A stretch of 64,000 bases of DNA from the NCBI GenBank assembly GCA_041687455.1, contig JAWLBY010000020.1, positions 1 through 64,000 of the forward strand. Direction: 5' to 3'. The stretch is from JAWLBY01 sp041687455. Its GTDB lineage: Bacteria > Pseudomonadota > Gammaproteobacteria > Xanthomonadales > Xanthomonadaceae. The translations under genes were made by a program, and so were the position numbers. Position 1 is the stretch's first letter. Each line of letters opens with the position of its first letter. Of the stretch, positions 43,520 to 52,275 are shown piece after piece. Below the pieces are notes generated by a model. The model was not told the origin of the DNA and did not search any database. It was given only the letters and a program-made list of their open reading frames with translations.

Positions 43520-44499
43520 GGCGCAGCGTTCGCGACCGACGTCTCGACCGGCGCCAGGCTTCGCGCCAACTGGTAGACCGCCAGCGAGTACAGCGGCGAA
43601 CGGTTGTAGCGCGAGATGACGTAGAAGTTGGCGAAGCTGATCCAGTGCTCCGGACCACCTTCACCGTCGAGGTTCAGGACCGTGGCCGGCACCGACGCAT
43701 CGATCGGTTCGGCCGGAACGTAGCCGCGCTCGGCCAGTTCATCGAGCCCGAACCGCGCCTCCAGCGAGCCCGGCGAGAACGGCTCGGCGCCGTCGGCCAG
43801 CCGCGCCGGAACCGCCACCGGCTGGCCGCGCTTCCAGCCATGCGCGACGAAGTAGTTCGCGATCGACGCGAAGATGTCGGCCTTGGAGCCCCACAGGTCG
43901 CGGCGGCCATCGCCATCGCCGTCGACCGCGTAACTGCGGTAGCTCGACGGCATGAACTGGCCCCAGCCCATCGCACCGGCATAACTGCCCTTGAGCTCGG
44001 GGATATTCAGCGATTCTTCCCGCGCCAGCGCGAACAGATGGCCGAGTTCGCTGCGGAAGAACGCCTGCCGCGGCGGATAGTGCGCGCCGAGCGTGTACAG
44101 CGCATCGAGCACCCGGTAGCTGCCGGTGATGCGGCCGTAATTGGTTTCGACGCCGATGATCGCGACGATCAGGCCGGCCGGTACGCCGGTCTCGGCCTCG
44201 ACCTTCTGCAGCGCCGGCCGGTGCGCGGCGAAGAACGCGCGGCCGTCCTCGATCCGCTTGTCGTTCATGAAGATCGGCCGGTACGCCTTCCAGGGCTTGG
44301 CCTCGGCCGGCCGGCTGATCGCATCGACGATGCCCTGCTTGAACCGGGCATCGGCCAGCACGCGTTCGACTTCGGCCGCGTCGAGGCCGTGCGCGTCGGC
44401 GATCTCGCGCGCCAGCGCGGAACGATCGTCGGCCAGCGACGACAACGAAGCGAGCAGGAGCAGCACCAGAACAAGCAGCGGACGCAGCATCGGAACCAT
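43516..44499 (-). CDS. mltB: Lytic murein transglycosylase B
   Basis: A 327-aa transglycosylase of the MltB (SLT_2) family. The catalytic glutamate is in IIGVETNYGR, followed by SYAGAMGWGQFMPSSY and a DGDGDGRRDLW metal-like loop. An N-terminal membrane/signal segment (LLVLVLLLLASLSSLA) has no lipobox cysteine, so it is probably soluble periplasmic or anchored rather than a lipoprotein. The ATG at 44499 or 44490 may be used. It cleaves glycan strands with anhydromuramic ends. Confidence 0.94.
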   Translation of the reverse strand: MVPMLRPLLVLVLLLLASLSSLADDRSALAREIADAHGLDAAEVERVLADARFKQGIVDAISRPAEAKPWKAYRPIFMNDKRIEDGRAFFAAHRPALQKVEAETGVPAGLIVAIIGVETNYGRITGSYRVLDALYTLGAHYPPRQAFFRSELGHLFALAREESLNIPELKGSYAGAMGWGQFMPSSYRSYAVDGDGDGRRDLWGSKADIFASIANYFVAHGWKRGQPVAVPARLADGAEPFSPGSLEARFGLDELAERGYVPAEPIDASVPATVLNLDGEGGPEHWISFANFYVISRYNRSPLYSLAVYQLARSLAPVETSVANAAP

Positions 44500-44587
44500 T
44501 CGCGACAGGAAAATCGGCGCGAGTGTACACGCCGTCGCGGCTGCAGTTGTTCAGCAATCGTGGTGGCTGCTGCGCTGCCGCCCGACC

Positions 44588-44926
44588 TCAGCCGTGCTGC
44601 ATCGACGGCCGCGCCAGCCGGGCCAGCGTCGGCTGGCCGGCACCTGCCCGGCGGGCCTGTCCGCCGCGCCGCCGCCGCGGCCGGCGCGGTGCGCGGTACC
44701 ACGCGGCGAGTCGCGCCCGGTGCAGCAGTGCCAGCGACAGCGACGGCGCGATCACCAGCCAGTACGGCAACCAGCCGAGCCAGGGATGGCTGCCGCGAGC
44801 CGCCGGCAGCACCAGCAGGATCAGTCCGCCGAGCAGCAGCCAGCGGCGCAGGCCGCGGTCGAGGCGCGTCAGGCGCGGATAGCGGCGAACCGGTTCGAGG
44901 TGGGCGGAATCGGCATGGATCGGCAT
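44588..44926 (-). CDS. Small two-pass membrane protein, unknown function
   Basis: A 112-aa protein with an N-terminal soluble part (MPIHADSAHLEPVRRYPRL), two membrane segments (WLLLGGLILLVLPA and PYWLVIAPSLSLALLH) joined by GSHPWLGWL, and a very basic C-terminus (RRPRRRRGGQARR). The start has GGAGC 8 nt upstream. I do not recognise the family. It stands alone between mltB and a patatin gene, with 130 bp of unremarkable sequence on the upstream side. Confidence 0.6.
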   Translation of the reverse strand: MPIHADSAHLEPVRRYPRLTRLDRGLRRWLLLGGLILLVLPAARGSHPWLGWLPYWLVIAPSLSLALLHRARLAAWYRAPRRPRRRRGGQARRAGAGQPTLARLARPSMQHG

Positions 44927-45056
44927 CGTGGCAGCTCCGGTGAAGACCGGAGCCGATGCTTGGACAGCAGCGTCTCAGCGACTGAGAACGTGCGCCAACG
45001 CTGCCGCTCGCGCCCGGGGAAGCTCGTCGCAGGCCGGCGAGCGTTTCATGCCTCGC

Positions 45057-45995
45057 TCAGGCATCGAGTGCGTCCAGCGCCCGCTCGGTCGCGGCGCGGC
45101 CGATCTCGATCAGCTCGGTCGCGCGCCAGAACTCGTAGAACAGACAGGCCTCGCGCGGCACCCGGATCAGCAGGTCGGGCGGATCCAGTGCAAGCTGCAG
45201 CCGCGACAGTTGCGACTGCATCGTGTCGAGCGCGCGCGACATCAGATCGATCAGCCCCGGCTGCGGCGGCTCCGGCGCCCGCTTGTCGAGCAGGCCGTCG
45301 ATCATCGTCGCGATCCGCTGCCGCAGCGTCGGGTCTTCCACCTCGGCCGGCACCGGTGCCGACACGGCCGCGACCGGCGTGCGGATCGCGACATGCGCGT
45401 TGACGTCGACCGCGACGATCGCGTCGACATGGCTTTGCCGGGTCGCGGCGATCGGCACCGGCGCCAGCAGGCCGCCGTCGACCAGCTCGCGACCACCGAC
45501 CCGGTGCGGCGTGAACAGCATCGGGATCGCAATCGACGCGCGGATCGCGTCGAACAGCGGCCCCTGGTTGATCCAGACCTCGCGCTGCCGGTTCAGGTCG
45601 GTGGCGACCGCGGTGAACGGAATCGGCAGCCGCTCGATCCGGTGGTCGCCGACCATCTCCTGCATCACGCCGATCACTTTCTCGCCGCGGATCAGGCCGG
45701 GGTGGCCGAACGCGAAGTCGAGCAGCCGCAGCACCCCGCCGCGTTCGAGCGCACAGACCCAGTCGCGGTAGTCGCGCAGTCGGCCGGCCGCGTGGATGCC
45801 ACCGATCAGCGCCCCCATCGACGAGCCGGCAATCGCAGCAATCTCGAACCCGCGCGCCTCGAGCGCCTCGATCACGCCGATGTGGGCCAGCCCGCGGGCG
45901 CCACCGGCGCCGAGCACCAGTGCGATCCGGCGCGGCCGCGATGGATCGCCCGCTGCCGGCTTCGCCAGCAGCGAGCCGGGCTGATCAGTCAACAT
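45057..45995 (-). CDS. Patatin-like phospholipase
   Basis: A 312-aa acyl hydrolase of the RssA/YchK type. An oxyanion glycine run (LVLGAGGARGLAHIGVIEAL), the catalytic GSSMG serine and the aspartate in ELVDGGLLAPVP complete the patatin dyad. No signal peptide, so it is cytoplasmic or peripheral. The ATG at 45995 lies inside the end of the WYL regulator gene (11-nt overlap), making a two-gene operon with it. The lipid substrate is unknown. Confidence 0.9.
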   Translation of the reverse strand: MLTDQPGSLLAKPAAGDPSRPRRIALVLGAGGARGLAHIGVIEALEARGFEIAAIAGSSMGALIGGIHAAGRLRDYRDWVCALERGGVLRLLDFAFGHPGLIRGEKVIGVMQEMVGDHRIERLPIPFTAVATDLNRQREVWINQGPLFDAIRASIAIPMLFTPHRVGGRELVDGGLLAPVPIAATRQSHVDAIVAVDVNAHVAIRTPVAAVSAPVPAEVEDPTLRQRIATMIDGLLDKRAPEPPQPGLIDLMSRALDTMQSQLSRLQLALDPPDLLIRVPREACLFYEFWRATELIEIGRAATERALDALDA

Positions 45996-46956
45996 AGGCC
46001 GACAGTGCCAGTTGCAGCATGATCCGCGCCTCGCTGCGCAGGCTCGGCGGATCGAGCACTTCGGCATCCGGGCCGTAGCGCATCACGTCCATCAGCAGTT
46101 CCTTCGGATTCGAATACGGCAGTTGCAGCTCGAAGCCACCGTTTTCGAGCCAGCGTCCCTGCTGTTTCGAATGCCAGTGTTCGTCGGCGACCCAACGCGC
46201 CGCGTGGGCCGAGAAACGGATCGTCGCGACCGCCTTCGGCGCGCCGGAAAAGATGCCGTAGCTCGACGACAGATGCGCATCGAGCTCCGCCTCCGGGCGA
46301 TCGTCGGCGAGCTGCTCGAGCCGATGCGGGTGCCGGATCCGGTCGACCGCGAAGCTGCGCAATGCATCGCGCTCGTGGTCCCAGGCGTCGAGATACCAGT
46401 TGTCGCGGTAATGGGTCAGTCGCTGCGGCGACACGGCCCGGCGCGTCAACGCATCGGTCGAGCGGGCGCGGTATTCGAACTCCAGCCGCCGCCGTTCGAG
46501 CACCGCGGTCGCGATGGTCCGGAACGACGTCTCGTCGAGCATGCGGGTCGCCGCGCCGATCACCCGGACCCGCTCGACCGGGAAGCGCTTGCCGCCGGTC
46601 TGCTCGGCCAGCAGGCCGTCGATCCGACTCTTCAGCGGCGCCAGCGCCGACGACAGCACGCCCGGCCCGGTCCGCGCCAGCAACTGGTGCGCAGCCAGCA
46701 GCGCGTGCAGTTCGTCCGAGGTCAGCCACAACCCCGGCAGCTCGAAGCGCTCGGCCTCGTCGGCGTGGTAGTGGAACCCCGGCGGATCGTCGTTGGTTTC
46801 GATCGGCGCGCCGAGCGCATCACGCAGGAACGCGATGTCGCGGTAAACGGTCGCGCGCGAACACTGCAGCTCCTCCATCAGCCGCTGCAGCGAGACCGGG
46901 TAGCGCGCCGTCTTCAGTGTGCGGTGCAGGGTCAGAATGCGTTCGTAACGATCCAT
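45985..46956 (-). CDS. WYL-domain transcriptional regulator (YafY-like)
   Basis: A 323-aa regulator. The N-terminal helix-turn-helix (DRYERILTLHRTLKTARYPV with CSRATVYRDIAFLRDALGAP) is followed by a WYL domain (YRDNWYLDAWDHERDALRSF) and a C-terminal WCX extension. WYL domains bind small ligands or nucleic acid. It starts 4 bp after an array of CGGGAAT repeats and is divergent from soeA, so it may regulate itself and that neighbour. Coupled to the patatin gene by overlap. Confidence 0.9.
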   Translation of the reverse strand: MDRYERILTLHRTLKTARYPVSLQRLMEELQCSRATVYRDIAFLRDALGAPIETNDDPPGFHYHADEAERFELPGLWLTSDELHALLAAHQLLARTGPGVLSSALAPLKSRIDGLLAEQTGGKRFPVERVRVIGAATRMLDETSFRTIATAVLERRRLEFEYRARSTDALTRRAVSPQRLTHYRDNWYLDAWDHERDALRSFAVDRIRHPHRLEQLADDRPEAELDAHLSSSYGIFSGAPKAVATIRFSAHAARWVADEHWHSKQQGRWLENGGFELQLPYSNPKELLMDVMRYGPDAEVLDPPSLRSEARIMLQLALSAYVD

Positions 46957-46960
46957 GGGC

Positions 46961-46988
46961 CGGGAATCGGGAATCGGGAATCGGGAAT
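46961..46988. repeat. Four tandem 7-bp CGGGAAT units
   Basis: Four perfect CGGGAAT heptamers sit in the 150-bp divergent gap between the WYL regulator and soeA, directly upstream of the regulator start. They are the same family as the units at 29454 and 51802. The rest of the gap shows no clear promoter consensus. Confidence 0.85.
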
Positions 46989-47106
46989 CGGGGTCGATCG
47001 TACGCCAATCGGTGTGGACCACGTGTCCGTCCGGCCGGGCGCCGCGAGCGCATATCGCCGCATCGCTTTACGATGGCGCGTTTCCGCTTCCGAATCCCCG
47101 ACCGCC

Positions 47107-49944
47107 GTGCGCGAACCCGATCTCGACCTGCACCCCAGCCCCGGCGACGCGGTCGCAGCAACCACCTGCTACATGTGCGCGTGCCGTTGCGGCATCAAGG
47201 TCTGGCTGCGCGACGGCCAGGTCCGCTACATCCAGGGCAACCCCGAGCATCCGGTCAACCGCGGCGTGCTGTGCGCGAAGGGCTCGGCCGGCATCATGCA
47301 GCACAGCTCGCCGGCACGGCTGTCGAAGCCGCTGCTGCGGGTCGGGCCGCGCGGCAGCGGCGAGTTCCGCGAGATCGAGTGGGACGAGGCACTGGCGCTC
47401 GCGAGCGACTGGCTCGGCGCGATCCGTGCACGCAATCCGGACGAGCTGGCGTTCTTCACCGGCCGCGACCAGTCGCAGGCGCTGACCGGCTGGTGGGCGC
47501 AGCAGTTCGGCACGATCAACTACGCCGCGCATGGCGGCTTCTGCTCGGTCAACATGGCGGCCGGCGGGCTGTACACGCTCGGCGGGAGCTTCTGGGAGTT
47601 CGGCGAGCCTGACTGGGAACACTGCCGCTATCTGATGCTGTGGGGCGTGGCCGAGGACCACGATTCGAACCCGATCAAGCTCGGGCTCGGCAAGCTCAAG
47701 CAACGCAACGCCAAGGTGGTCGCGATCAACCCGGTCCGCAGTGGCTACGGTGCGATCGCCGACGAATGGATCGGTATCCGGCCGGGCACCGACGGCCTGC
47801 TCGCGTTCGCACTGATCCACGAACTGCTGCGCAGCGACCGGATCGATCTCGACTACCTGGTCCGCTACACCAATGCGCACTGGCTGGTGATCCGCGATCC
47901 GGGCGCGGCGGACGACGGTCTGTTCGCGCGCGATGGACAGGGCGAGCCGCTTTGCGCGACGCGCACCGGTGATGACGCAGCGGACAACGAGCACGTCGCG
48001 CTGTGCCCGGCGAGCGCCAGCGGCATCGCGCCGCGGGTCGTCGGCGAGGTCCGCCTGCCCGACGGTCGCACCGCAGTGCCGGCATTCCAGCTCGTCGCCG
48101 AGCGCTATCTCGATTCGCGGTACGCGCCGGATGCGGTCGCCGAACGCTGCGGCGTGGACGCCGCGACGATCCGCCGGCTCGCCCGCGAACTGGCTGACGC
48201 CGCGTTCGACAGCGGCCTCGAACTGGCCCAGCCGTGGACCGACAGCGCCGGCCGCGAGCATCCGACGATGCCCGGACGACCGGTCGCGCTGCACGCGATG
48301 CGCGGCATCAGCGCGCACAGCAACGGCTTCCACACCTGCCGCGCATTGCACCTGCTGCAACTGCTGCTCGGCGCGGTCGACACGCCGGGCAGCTTCCGCT
48401 TCCAGCCGCCGTACCCGAAGCCGATTCCGCCGCCGAACCGACCCGGCCGAACCCGCCGCACGGACGGCACGCTCGATGCCGCACCGCTCGGCTTCGTGCA
48501 CGGACCGGAAGACCTCGCCGTCGACGCCGCGGGCGAGCCGCTGCGACTCGATCACGCGTTCTCGTGGGCCTACCCGCTGGCCGCCCACGGCATGCTGCAC
48601 ACGGTGATCCGGCACGCCTGGATGCAGGACCCGCACCCGGTCGACACGCTGTTCCTGTTCATGGCCAACATGAGCTGGAACTCGGCGATGAACACCACCG
48701 AGACGATGCAGTGGCTGACCGACCGCAACGCCGACGGCAGCTATCGGATCCCGCGGATCATCTATGCCGACGCCTACGCCTCGGAGATGGTTGCGTACGC
48801 CGATCTGGTGCTGCCGGACACGACTTATCTGGAGCGCCACGACTGCATCAGCCTGCTCGACCGGCCGATATCCGATGCCGACGGAGCCGCCGATGCGATC
48901 CGCCATCCGGTACTGCCACCGGATCGCGACGTGCGCGGCTTCCAGTCGGTGTTGCTCGAACTCGGTGTTCGACTCGGCCTGCCCGGTCTGGTCGACGAAC
49001 ACGGCGCCGCGCGCTACCGCGACTATGCCGACTACATCGTCCACCATGAGCGCGCGCCCGGCATCGGCCTGCTGGCCGGCTGGCGCGGCGACGGCAGCCA
49101 GCACGGGCGCGGCGCACCGAACCCGCAGCAGTTGCAGCGCTACATCGACAACGGTGGATTCTGGCGGGCGGAAATCCCGGCCCGTGGCCGCTACTTCAAG
49201 ATGGCCAACCGCGACTACCTCGACTGGGCAAAGTCGATGGGTTTCGTCGGCAGCACCGCACCGATCGTGCTGCAGCTCTATTCGGAGACGTTGCAGAAAT
49301 TCCGCCTCGCCGCGCAGGGCCACGGCACGATCCAGCCGCCGCCGCGGCACCGCGAGCGAGTCGCGCGTCATTTCGATCCGCTGCCGATCTGGTATCCGCC
49401 ATTCGGGGACGAACGTGACGAAAGCGACTATCCGCTGCACGCGCTGACCCAGCGACCGATGTTCATGTACCACGCATGGGGCTCGCAGAATGCCTGGCTG
49501 CGACAGATTGCCGCGCGCAACGTGCTGTACCTGCATCCGGACACGGCCGATCGCCATGACCTCGCCGACGGCGATCTGGCGGTCGTCGAGTCGCGCCACG
49601 GCCGGATCGTCGTGCCGGTCCAGCGGGCTGCCAACGTGCAGCCGGACACGGTCTGGACCTGGAATGCGATCGGCAAGCGCCGCGGTGCATGGAGTCTGTC
49701 GGCCGACGCCCCGGAGGGCCGCCGCGGCTTCCTGCTGAACCACCTGATCGGCGATCGACTGCCCGATGGCGAGTACGCCAATGCCGATCCGGTAACCGGC
49801 CAGGCGGCCTGGTTCGACCTGCGCGTGCGACTGCGCCGGGCGCGCCCCGACGAGCAGCCGGCGCCGCAGTTCGCGCCGCTTCCGAGCGGTTCAGCGGCGC
49901 CCGCTACGCTGCGCTACGGCTCCGCTTCCAGGACGCGCCGATGA
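47107..49944 (+). CDS. soeA: Sulfite dehydrogenase (quinone) molybdopterin subunit SoeA
   Basis: A 945-aa molybdopterin oxidoreductase of the DMSO reductase family. A 4Fe-4S cluster is bound by Cys21, 24, 28 and 56 (CYMCACRCGI and GVLCAKG), with the probable Mo-ligand Cys146 in AHGGFCSVNMAAGG. The stretch FFTGRDQSQALTGWW and the GTINYAAHGGFC segment match SoeA of sulfur-oxidising bacteria as I recall it, and two partner subunits lie downstream. It oxidises sulfite to sulfate in the cytoplasm and passes electrons to quinone. No Tat signal, as expected for Soe. The GTG at 47107 is the likely start, with no clear ribosome site. Close alternatives are polysulfide or thiosulfate reductases. Confidence 0.87.
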   Translation: MREPDLDLHPSPGDAVAATTCYMCACRCGIKVWLRDGQVRYIQGNPEHPVNRGVLCAKGSAGIMQHSSPARLSKPLLRVGPRGSGEFREIEWDEALALASDWLGAIRARNPDELAFFTGRDQSQALTGWWAQQFGTINYAAHGGFCSVNMAAGGLYTLGGSFWEFGEPDWEHCRYLMLWGVAEDHDSNPIKLGLGKLKQRNAKVVAINPVRSGYGAIADEWIGIRPGTDGLLAFALIHELLRSDRIDLDYLVRYTNAHWLVIRDPGAADDGLFARDGQGEPLCATRTGDDAADNEHVALCPASASGIAPRVVGEVRLPDGRTAVPAFQLVAERYLDSRYAPDAVAERCGVDAATIRRLARELADAAFDSGLELAQPWTDSAGREHPTMPGRPVALHAMRGISAHSNGFHTCRALHLLQLLLGAVDTPGSFRFQPPYPKPIPPPNRPGRTRRTDGTLDAAPLGFVHGPEDLAVDAAGEPLRLDHAFSWAYPLAAHGMLHTVIRHAWMQDPHPVDTLFLFMANMSWNSAMNTTETMQWLTDRNADGSYRIPRIIYADAYASEMVAYADLVLPDTTYLERHDCISLLDRPISDADGAADAIRHPVLPPDRDVRGFQSVLLELGVRLGLPGLVDEHGAARYRDYADYIVHHERAPGIGLLAGWRGDGSQHGRGAPNPQQLQRYIDNGGFWRAEIPARGRYFKMANRDYLDWAKSMGFVGSTAPIVLQLYSETLQKFRLAAQGHGTIQPPPRHRERVARHFDPLPIWYPPFGDERDESDYPLHALTQRPMFMYHAWGSQNAWLRQIAARNVLYLHPDTADRHDLADGDLAVVESRHGRIVVPVQRAANVQPDTVWTWNAIGKRRGAWSLSADAPEGRRGFLLNHLIGDRLPDGEYANADPVTGQAAWFDLRVRLRRARPDEQPAPQFAPLPSGSAAPATLRYGSASRTRR

Positions 49945-50031
49945 TCGCTTCGCCTGCGACGCCGCACAGCGCCGCGCGCTTGCCGCAAGCCGCGCGTCGC
50001 TCCGGCGCAGGACCGACACGACACTGAACCG

Positions 50032-51798
50032 ATGGGCATCGAAGCGCTGCTGACGCTTGCGATCCTGGCCGCCGCGATCGTGCTGTTCGCGACCGAGAAG
50101 CTGCCGGTCGACATGGTCGCGATGCTGGTACTGGCCAGCCTGCTGCTGCTCGGACTGGTCACGCCGGAGCAGGGGCTGTCGGGTTTCTCGAGCGAAGCGA
50201 CGATCACGGTCGCGGCGATGTTCGTGCTGTCGGCGGGGCTGTCGCACAGCGGCGCGCTGCGCAGCATCGGCCGCTGGCTGGCGCGGATCCGCAGCGGCTG
50301 GCTGTTCACGCTGACGGTGATGGTGATGCTCGGTGGCATGTCCGCGTTCGTCAACAACACCGCGGCGCTCGCGGTGCTGCTGCCGGTCGTGCTCGCGGTG
50401 GCGGCGGCCAACAAGTTCTCGGTGTCGCGGATCCTGATCCCGATGTCGTACGCCGCACAGATGGGTGGCGTCTGCACGCTGATCGGCACGTCGACCAACC
50501 TGCTGGTCCACTCGATAGCGCAGGACATGGATCTGCCAGGCTTCTCGCTGTTCGAGTTCGCTCCGCTCGGCCTGCTGACGATGGCGGCCGGCATCGCCTA
50601 CCTGATGCTGTTCGGCCGCTGGCTGCTGCCGGACCGCCGCGGCGAGGAACTGACCGAGAACTACCAGCTCGGCAAGTACATCACCGAATTGCGGGTCGGC
50701 GCCGGATCGCGGCTGGTCGGCCAATCGGTCGCCGAGGCCAAGCTCGGCGAGCGCTACGGCATCTACGTGCTCGAACTGCTGCGCGGCGAGGAGAAGATCT
50801 GGGCACCGCGGGCGCAGACTCTGCGCGCCGACGACGTGCTGCTGGTGCGCGGCGATTGGGAGCGACTCACGCGCGTCAAGGACGAGTTCGCACTCGAGCT
50901 GGAGCCGGAGTTCCAGTTGCGCGATTCGCTGTTTCACGGCGGCGACCAGGTGCTGACCGAAGTGATGGTCGCGCCGGGCTCGCGCTTCGTCGGCCAGACC
51001 CTGAAGGAACTCGAGTTCAACTGGCACTACAACGCCACCGCACTGGCGATCCAACGCCGCGGACAGGTCGTTCGCGAGAAGCTCAAGGACGTCCGGCTGT
51101 ACATCGGAGACGTGCTGCTGCTGCTGACGACCCGCGACGAGATGCGGGTGCTGCGCGGCAATCCGAACCTGATCGTGATGAGCGAGCGCGAGGATGCCAG
51201 CTACAACCGATGGCGCGCGGTGACCGCGATCGCGATCATGGCAGCGGTCGTCGCGGCCGCCGCGCTCGGCTGGCTGAAGATCGTCGTTGCCGCCCTGCTC
51301 GGCAGCGTGGCGCTGCTGCTGACCCGCTGCCTCGACCCGAAGGATGTCTACCAGGCGATCGACTGGCGCGTGATCATGCTGCTGGCCGGCATATTGCCGC
51401 TCGGCATTGCGCTGCAGAATTCCGGCGCAGCCGGGTTTCTGGCCGGCACGATGATGGATCTGGTCGGCGACTGGGGACCGATCGCGGCACTGGCGGTCAC
51501 CTACCTGATCACCGCGCTGCTGACCGAGGCGATGAGCAACAATGCCGCGGCGGTGCTGATGGCGCCGATTGCGGTGGCCAGTGCGCAGGCGCTGGACAGC
51601 AACCCGACCGCATTCCTGGTCGCGGTCGCGTTCGCCGCATCGACCAGTTTCGCGACGCCGGTCGGCTACCAGACCAACACGATGGTCTACAACGCCGGCG
51701 GCTATCGATTCACCGACTTCGTCCGCGTCGGCGCGCCGCTGAACCTGCTGTTCTGGCTGCTGGCCGTGATGCTGATTCCGGTGTTCTGGCCGTTGTAG
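50032..51798 (+). CDS. SLC13-family anion permease with two RCK_C domains
   Basis: A 588-aa transporter with about eleven membrane segments in two halves (motifs SAFVNNTAALAVLLPVV and LTEAMSNNAAAVLMAP carry the paired Asn-rich hairpins of SLC13). Between them are two TrkA_C/RCK_C domains (about residues 210-390, YGIYVLELLRG and NATALAIQRRG). This arrangement is seen in sulfate and other inorganic anion permeases of the SAC1/SLT type. Its place between soeA and soeBC suggests transport of sulfite or sulfate, which is inference. Starts 87 bp after soeA, plus strand. Confidence 0.88.
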   Translation: MGIEALLTLAILAAAIVLFATEKLPVDMVAMLVLASLLLLGLVTPEQGLSGFSSEATITVAAMFVLSAGLSHSGALRSIGRWLARIRSGWLFTLTVMVMLGGMSAFVNNTAALAVLLPVVLAVAAANKFSVSRILIPMSYAAQMGGVCTLIGTSTNLLVHSIAQDMDLPGFSLFEFAPLGLLTMAAGIAYLMLFGRWLLPDRRGEELTENYQLGKYITELRVGAGSRLVGQSVAEAKLGERYGIYVLELLRGEEKIWAPRAQTLRADDVLLVRGDWERLTRVKDEFALELEPEFQLRDSLFHGGDQVLTEVMVAPGSRFVGQTLKELEFNWHYNATALAIQRRGQVVREKLKDVRLYIGDVLLLLTTRDEMRVLRGNPNLIVMSEREDASYNRWRAVTAIAIMAAVVAAAALGWLKIVVAALLGSVALLLTRCLDPKDVYQAIDWRVIMLLAGILPLGIALQNSGAAGFLAGTMMDLVGDWGPIAALAVTYLITALLTEAMSNNAAAVLMAPIAVASAQALDSNPTAFLVAVAFAASTSFATPVGYQTNTMVYNAGGYRFTDFVRVGAPLNLLFWLLAVMLIPVFWPL

Positions 51799-51801
51799 TG
51801 G

Positions 51802-52018
51802 CGGGATCCGGGATCCGGGATCCGGGATCCGGGATCCGGGATCCGGGATCCGGGATCCGGAATCCGGAATCCGGAATCCGGGAGTCGGGATTCGGGATTC
51901 GGGAGTCGGGAGTCGGGATTCGGGAGTCGGGAGTCGGGAGTCGGGAGTCGGGAGTCGGGAGTCGGGAGTCGGGAGTCGGGAGTCGGGAGTCGGGAGTCGG
52001 GATGCGGGAGTCGGGATG
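51802..52018. repeat. 217-bp tandem array of 31 heptamers (CGGGATC/CGGGAGT)
   Basis: Thirty-one consecutive 7-bp units begin 4 bp after the permease stop. In order there are eight CGGGATC, three CGGAATC, one CGGGAGT, two CGGGATT, then seventeen units that are mostly CGGGAGT with one CGGGATT and two CGGGATG; a degenerate unit follows. Variants are clustered, which suggests stepwise slippage or local conversion. It forms most of the left half of the 477-bp gap before soeB. There is no spacer-repeat structure, so it is not a CRISPR. Confidence 0.95.
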
Positions 52019-52062
52019 CGGGGTTCGAACGACAGGGATCGTCAATGACGCCGCACTGCAAG

Positions 52063-52085
52063 CCCCTCTCCCCATGGGAGAGGGG
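52063..52085. repeat. Hairpin element with CCCCTCTCCC arms
   Basis: A perfect 10-bp inverted repeat (52063-52072 with 52076-52085) with a CAT loop, followed by TTGGGGTGAGGG. This unit matches an intergenic hairpin repeat common in Xanthomonas-type genomes. There is no T tract on the plus strand. It sits between the heptamer array and soeB and could act as a weak terminator or RNA stabiliser. The remaining sequence to the soeB start shows nothing further I can name. Confidence 0.65.
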
Positions 52086-52275
52086 TTGGGGTGAGGGTCC
52101 CCGAAAGCCGGGATGAACGCACCCGCCGCAACCTTTCCGACCGCCCATGGCGATAACTCGAAGCAGCGCAACGGCACCGAGCTCGAGCGACCGCGACGCA
52201 TCGCGAACAACCTCACCCACACACCGCACTACAATGCGCGCTTCGTCAGCACGCCGCGCCCGCCGAAACTCCCGC

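Noticed and set aside
46012..47106. Upstream extension of soeA across the WYL regulator gene
   Set aside because: The open frame continues by chance, but the Fe-S motif begins 20 residues after the GTG at 47107 and the region upstream encodes the opposite-strand regulator.
49941..50027. 28-codon frame overlapping the soeA stop (ATGA)
   Set aside because: Very short, Ala/Arg-rich, with no ribosome site. It fills the gap before the permease but has no other support.
51802..52018. Heptamer array as a CRISPR or repeat protein
   Set aside because: Units are contiguous with no spacers. A 7-bp period gives translated repeats in every frame, and no start codon with a ribosome site leads into it.
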